Shown piece by piece: positions 45,383 through 50,475 of a DNA stretch of 50,475 nt. This DNA is from Clostridia bacterium. Its GTDB lineage: Bacteria; Bacillota; Clostridia; Oscillospirales; Acutalibacteraceae. The translations under genes were made by a program, and so were the position numbers. Within the stretch, counting starts at the first letter, position 1; each line of letters starts with the position of its first letter. The notes below the pieces were generated by a model. It was given only the letters and a program-made list of their open reading frames with translations. It had not been told where the DNA came from and searched no databases. The DNA lies in NCBI GenBank assembly GCA_900767015.1, contig CAAFXQ010000261.1:1-50475 (forward strand), given 5' to 3'.

Positions 45383-48300
45383 TCAGCTGTAATATCTCGG
45401 ATCCGGATTCTTACAGCACTTGAAGTCACCGACAAGCATCTTGATAATCTTGTGGAAGAAGCGGAAGATTGTCGGCCAGAAGCCGTCTCTGTGGCATGTG
45501 CAGGTACATTTTTCAACGTGAATCGTCGGTACCTTGCTCATGTCAATTGAGCCGTCCGGGTTAACCGTTACATCGGCGGTAACCGTATCAACGTCCTCGC
45601 CGGAAATAACGATTGTGTACGCCTTTGCTTCTTCGACAACAAGGGTTACCTTGCCGTTCTGGTCAGTGATACCGGAGGTTACAAATTCGCCCTTGTCGTA
45701 AAGCGATACGGTTGCGCCCTGTACGGGAGCGCCGTCCTGATCAACGAGCGTGATGTTGACGAAGATGTAATCCTTATCGGGAATAATTTCTTCCTTTGTT
45801 TCGCCGCAGCGGTCACACTGATACTTGATGTAGCCGGCCTGTTCATATGTCGGCTCCTTCGTTTCAATAACGATCCAATTGTGTCCGAGAGGCTTACCGG
45901 TGCTTACGGTGTAGCTGTATCCGCAGTCGCTGCAGGTGTAGGTTGTGCCTGCGCCGTGCGTGCAGTCAGCTTCCGTCTTAGCAGAGGTGTACGTATGTTC
46001 AATCTTCTTGAACTTAGCGACGATATAAAGCGTCTCCGTTACAATTTCGTCGTTTCTTGACCAACCGTCAAAGACATAGTGGCCGTAAGCATCAACATCA
46101 GATTTTGTCGGAGTTTTGCCCGTGTAAGCGGGAACAGGACTTCCGCCTTGTACGTCTTTGAAGATCTGAAGGACGTTATCGGAATCGATGGCATAGATAA
46201 CATTGTAATACTTCGGTTTTTCGTTATAGGTTGCCGTATAGGTTGCGTCGCCGGTTACGATTTTCTTAACCTCCGGCGTCCAGCCGGCAAACTCATAGGA
46301 AACAGAAGCGGTGTCTTCCTTCGATGCGGTCGGGATCATATCGGAAATATCCGTACCGTATTTCAGATAGCCGAGTGTTTTGATAATGGAGCCGTCATCG
46401 TTGAGGAATTTTACCATGTAGATTGTATCGTCTTCAACAACCTTGATGCAACGTTCACACTTCTTGACGCTGTTGCCGTTTTCATCGATATACGGTACGC
46501 CCCATGAGTGGCCGAGCGCCGGTGTTGTGTCTTCGGTTACGGTATAGCCGCACTCACATTTAAACGTGGTTGTACCTGCTGTTTCACAATCAGCCTCAGT
46601 GGAATGAATTGCATTCTTGATGTGTTTTACGGCCGTGAACTTCGGTGTTACATAGGTCGGAGCCAGAATGTTTTCAAGGCTGTCGGACCAGCCGGAGAAT
46701 ACATAATGATTGTCAGCGTCGTAAGCCTTTGTCGGTGTTGCACCGGTGTAAACCGCTGTCTCGCCGGCCTTGACGGTCATGGTCAGAATTACATTGTCTG
46801 TATCATAGCCAAAGACAACCGTGTACTCTCTGCGTACTGCCTCGTAAACCGGAACGAGAATTGCATCGGAAGCGACAATTTTCCATGTCTTTGATGCGGT
46901 TGCATCAGCTGCGCCCTGTTTCTTCCAACCGATATAAACGTAATCGTTAAGCGCTGTGGATTTCTTTTCGGGGGCTTCGGGAAGATTGACAACCTCTTCG
47001 TTATGGAGATAACCGATCTTCTGAATCTGTGTTGTTGTTCCGTCTGTGTTTTCTCTTACGAGGGTGACGGCATAGTTGACATATCTTGAATCATAGACAG
47101 CCTTCAGGGTGATGTTCGCCTTGACCTCAAGCGGAAGCGTTACGGTGTTGCCCTTTGCGTCTTCCCAATGTGAGAAAGTATACTTATAAGTGGCGTCGCT
47201 GTCCTTTGCGGTTGCGGGCGCTTCCGTTGCGATAACGGTTTCGCCTTCAAGCTTCTTCACCGTTGTCGGAGTACCTTCTACGTCGAACGTTACGGTGTAG
47301 GAAACAGCCGGATCAACGTAATCGCCCTGTTTGAAGTGGCCTTCTGTTTCTTCCGGACAGTTCTGGCATTCATAAATTGTATAGCCCTTTTCGGTCTCTG
47401 TCGGCGGAACGACTTGTTTAACCTTGTAGCTGTGGCCGGTTGCCGGAATTTCTTCCTGAGCCTGAACTTCGGTTGTGTCGCACTTCGAGCAATATTGTAC
47501 CTGTAAGCCCTTCTCAAGGCAGGAGGCCGGCTGTGTTACAACCCAGATACCGCTTGCCGTGTGGCCGGTTTTCTCGATTGGTGTAACATCCTTGTAGCCG
47601 CAGTATTTACATTCTTTGGTGATCGAGCCGTTCTCGGTGCAGGTCGGCTTAACTGTTACGGGATAGTAATACTTATGGGCATCGGGATCGATTTCACGCA
47701 GTTCTGTTTTGGTCTGGCTGCAAATCGAGCAGGTATAGGTGTCATAGCCCTCTTTTGAGCAGGTCGAATCCGCATAAGCGGTCAGAACCCAATCGTGCTC
47801 GCCCTTTGTTGACGGATTGTCTTCCCGGATTACCTGATAGCCGCACTTTCTGCAGGTATAGGTTGTAAAGCCGTTTGCTTCACAGGTCGGCTTGGTGTAT
47901 ACGCCGGAATCCATATCGTGACCCTGGGATTCAATCAGAATTCTTCCGCCGATCTCCTGTTGGCAAAGCAGACACTTTCTATACTGATAGCCGTCTTCTT
48001 CACGACCGTCTTTATAGCAGACAGGAGCAACCGTATAGGTCTTTTCCGCATGCTTTCCGACAACCTCGAAGTTCTTCTTTGCTTCGTTGCCGGCGGTATC
48101 CGTAACGACTACCTGATAAAGACCGGCATCGGTAACGGTATATTTTCCGTCAACCAGTTCGATTGCTTCACCGTTGAGCTTTATGGATTCAATTTCTCTG
48201 TTGTCAGAAGCGGTAATGGTCGCTTCGACGCAGTGCTTGTCGTTATAGTGATGATCACTTGAAACGCTGACTTCCGGCTTGGTTGTATCATAAACAAGAA

Positions 48301-50451
48301 GTCCGGAGTTGATATAGGAGACGTTGTTGAGACGGTCGACAATCTTACCGTAGATGACAAACTGGCAGTCATTTTCAAGGTTTGTACCGTCAGCATAGGT
48401 CTTGATGTTGCCGAGGGTGCCCGAAGCGTTTGCTCTCAGGGTAGCCATATAGGCGTCAACTTCCGCAAGCTTCTCCTTGAGAATAGCCTCGTCGCCGCCG
48501 GCTTCGGTTTCAGCCTGAGCGGTCAGATAAGCTTTCGTTTGGTCATAGTTGAATTTTTCTACCCACTGATCATCGGCTATTGCGGCGGGATCAACCTCAC
48601 CGTACTGAACGCTGTATGCGATGATACCAACGCCTGCGCCCTTGCTTCCGTCCTTGTTGAACAGTTCATGAACGTCACCGGCATCAGCGGTGTTGATAAT
48701 AACATTGTTGTCCGGAGCGGCGGGAACAGCGTTTTCAAAGTCAGCCGTATCGCCGGTTACCCATGTTGTGTCTTTTACATAAAGCTTTGCTGTCGGAGCA
48801 ACTTTGTCGGTAAGCTTAGGAATCGTAATTTCTCTTACCATACCGCAGGAACATTTTTCCGTGCCGACGCCTTCTTCAAAGAAGGTCGGTGCCGTCTTGA
48901 CAACGTCAATAGCAAAGGAATGGGCTTCCGTCGTATAGGTAGCGGTGTAAGTCGTATTCTTATCGGTTACGGTTGTATTTTCATCTGTGCCTGCCCAGCC
49001 GGCGAAGGTGTAATGTTCGTCTTCTGTTGAAAGCTTAACCGGAGTCGTGTAAGCGATATCGTCAAGCTTCGTTCCGTACGGAACCTTGAATTCCTGAAGA
49101 ACGGTTGTTCCGTCGTCGTCAAGGAACGTTACGTTACAGGTCATGCCGACTTCTTCATAGGTCGCTTTATATCTTGCCTCGCCGGTGATTCTGTCGCCAC
49201 GTGTATAATAGGTATCGGTCGTACCCTCAAGAAGCCAGCCCTTGAATACCATTTCATAGTTTTCGCCCTTTGTCGGGGTCTTACTTGTCTCGGGCTGCGT
49301 CAGCGGCGCATTGATTCTTTCGTTATAGATATAGCTTTCCTGTTTAAATACATTGCCGTTTTCATCGAGCCATGTTACGGGGTAATAAATATATGACTTT
49401 CTGTATGTTGCCGTATAAACTGCGTCGCCGTTACATACGGTCGAAACATCATTGTCCCATGCCTTGAATTCGTAGCGGTAGGTGTTGTCGGAGGGTTTTG
49501 CTCTTTGTTCCTCGGTCGGAACGGTGACCTTGTCGCCGTAATGAAGAGTCTGTTCGGGAATCATGTCGGTTCCGTCGTCTTTGAGGAACTTAACCGAATA
49601 CTCGGTAACGTCGGCGGTATAGTGTGCATACAGGTCGATTCCGCCGTCGGGCATCGTTGTCACTTCGTTGCCGTCCTTGTCACGCCAGCCGGCGAAAACA
49701 TAATTGGTTGCATAAAGGTCGTCGGCCTTTGTCGGGGTAGCGCCGGTATAGGCGGGAATCGTTCTGCCGGCAACTTCCTTAGCGGATTCAAGGAACTCGT
49801 CGCCGTTATAGTAGTTGACAGTCATAAGCTCTGTCTTGTCATAAACGGCATAGTAGTCAATGTCTCTTGTTGCCGGGATACTACTACTACCGGCGGCTAT
49901 TGTTGAACCGTCCGCAGCCTCAAACCGATTGAAGTTGTACTCATAGGAGTCATCTCTGTATGTCTGTGTTGCGTTAATCTCTCCTACATCGACAGACGAA
50001 CCATGATCAAACTGATTTTTGCCGCTGTTAATCAGCGTACCGTCATAATCATAGAAGTTGATGGTATAGACAGCGGGAGTAACTTCATAATAAGCCTTGT
50101 ATGCGGCGTCACCTTCAACCGTTGCCGGGGGAGTGACTTCGGTCGTGCCGTCTATTGTCCAATATTTATAAGTATATCTGTAACCGTCTTTTGTATAGGA
50201 TTCCGCCGGAACGGGAACTTCATAGGTTTCGCCGTAATGAAGTCCGGGGTAACCGGTCTTGTTGTCTACTCCGTCATAAGAGAAGCTGATTGTATATTCC
50301 TTATATACTTTTTCAAAAACAGGAACATAGACTGCGTCTGTTCTGACGGTGAAATCGGTTGTGATGGGAACATAGTTTTCGCCTTCATAACCGTTTTCAT
50401 CAACAAGATAATAAGCGGTTCTGCCTTCCGGAACTTTTGTAACTTTTGTCC
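45383..50451 (-). CDS. Large modular surface protein, 3' part (Flg_new/InlB-like repeats, CxxC repeats, Cna-B-like)
   Basis: About 1,688 residues are visible; the frame stays open to the contig end, so the start and any signal peptide are missing. Much of it is Flg_new/InlB-B-type beta repeats of ~70 residues (pattern YTVTFxxxDGxxxxxxxxxYGExxxxP ... YxFxGWxx). In the middle (about 47340-48040) and again near 46600, 45980 and 45800 there are zinc-ribbon-like modules of the form PTCTENGxxTYxCxxCGY ... PxxGHxW. An Ig-like segment (KPEVSVSS...DTAGNEAKKNF, about 48060-48290) lies between. A Cna-B/carboxypeptidase-regulatory-like domain (VDQDGAPVQGATVSLYDKG) precedes a tail CTCTCHRDGFWPTIFRFFHK with CC further on. 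Such architectures belong to secreted or surface proteins of gut Clostridia. Adhesion is a guess. Confidence 0.85.
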
Positions 50452-50475
50452 AGATCGGAAGAGCGTCGTGTAGGG
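50452..50475. other. Illumina sequencing adapter at the contig end (artefact)
   Basis: The final 24 bases begin AGATCGGAAGAGC and continue GTCGTGTAGGG, which is the reverse complement of the end of the Illumina Read 1 adapter. Read on the minus strand they translate to LHDALPI, a well-known adapter-derived peptide. They are not genomic, and real sequence ends at 50451. Confidence 0.97.

Noticed and set aside
1..50475. tRNA, rRNA, phage or CRISPR features
   Set aside because: No cloverleaf, rRNA segment, phage structural gene or spacer array was seen on either strand.

Overview
This window looks like one complete short-read assembly contig from a low-to-mid GC Gram-positive bacterium of the Clostridia, most likely an Oscillospiraceae/Ruminococcaceae-type gut organism. 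The reasons are sigma-A promoters with near-consensus boxes, strong AGGAGG ribosome sites, an efp gene followed by a CD1247-like zinc-ribbon gene, a TetR/ABC/LiaF-type envelope operon, NrdR, a lipoprotein-like MltG, and holin-like type I toxins. Neither end is a natural gene boundary. The left end cuts a toxin gene inside a repeated locus. The last 24 bases (50452-50475) match the Illumina Read 1 adapter.

Layout. 1-620: two tandem copies, 408 bp apart, of a type I toxin-antitoxin locus (a tiny holin-like toxin on the minus strand with a convergent RNA antitoxin promoter); the left copy is truncated. 667-3822: an MFS sugar:cation symporter, inorganic pyrophosphatase (ppa), convergent nrdR, and a tiny Thr-rich lipoprotein with its own strong promoter and terminator. 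3848-11441: a nine-gene minus-strand operon, nearly all genes overlapping or touching. It encodes a TetR repressor, two ABC exporters, a LiaF-like membrane sensor, a DUF4097-like protein, a flavoprotein and a lipoprotein. Its promoter carries tandem GTTTTAAAAC palindromes just downstream of the -10 box. 11655-16310: housekeeping genes (alpha/beta hydrolase, tcdA, mltG, efp, CD1247-like) and two small genes of 56 and 41 codons.

16601-44383 is the remarkable feature: a single uninterrupted 9,260-codon gene on the minus strand (27.8 kb, protein of roughly 1 MDa). It encodes an exported protein made of an N-terminal helical region and about 15 tandem units of about 450-680 residues. Units become shorter and more alike towards the C terminus. 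There units 7-13 follow an alternating A-B-A-B pattern, which indicates amplification by duplication of a two-unit block. I do not recognise the repeat as a named family. The gene has its own promoter with a palindrome at the expected start site, a leader of about 140 nt, a consensus ribosome site and a hairpin terminator.

44894-50451: ridA, then the 3' part of a second large gene (at least 1,688 residues visible). It encodes a surface-type protein of Flg_new/InlB-like beta repeats, CxxC zinc-ribbon-like repeats and a Cna-B-like domain, ending in a Cys-containing aromatic/basic tail. The giant protein also ends in a short aromatic/basic amphipathic helix, so the two may share a way of associating with the envelope. 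That last point is inference.
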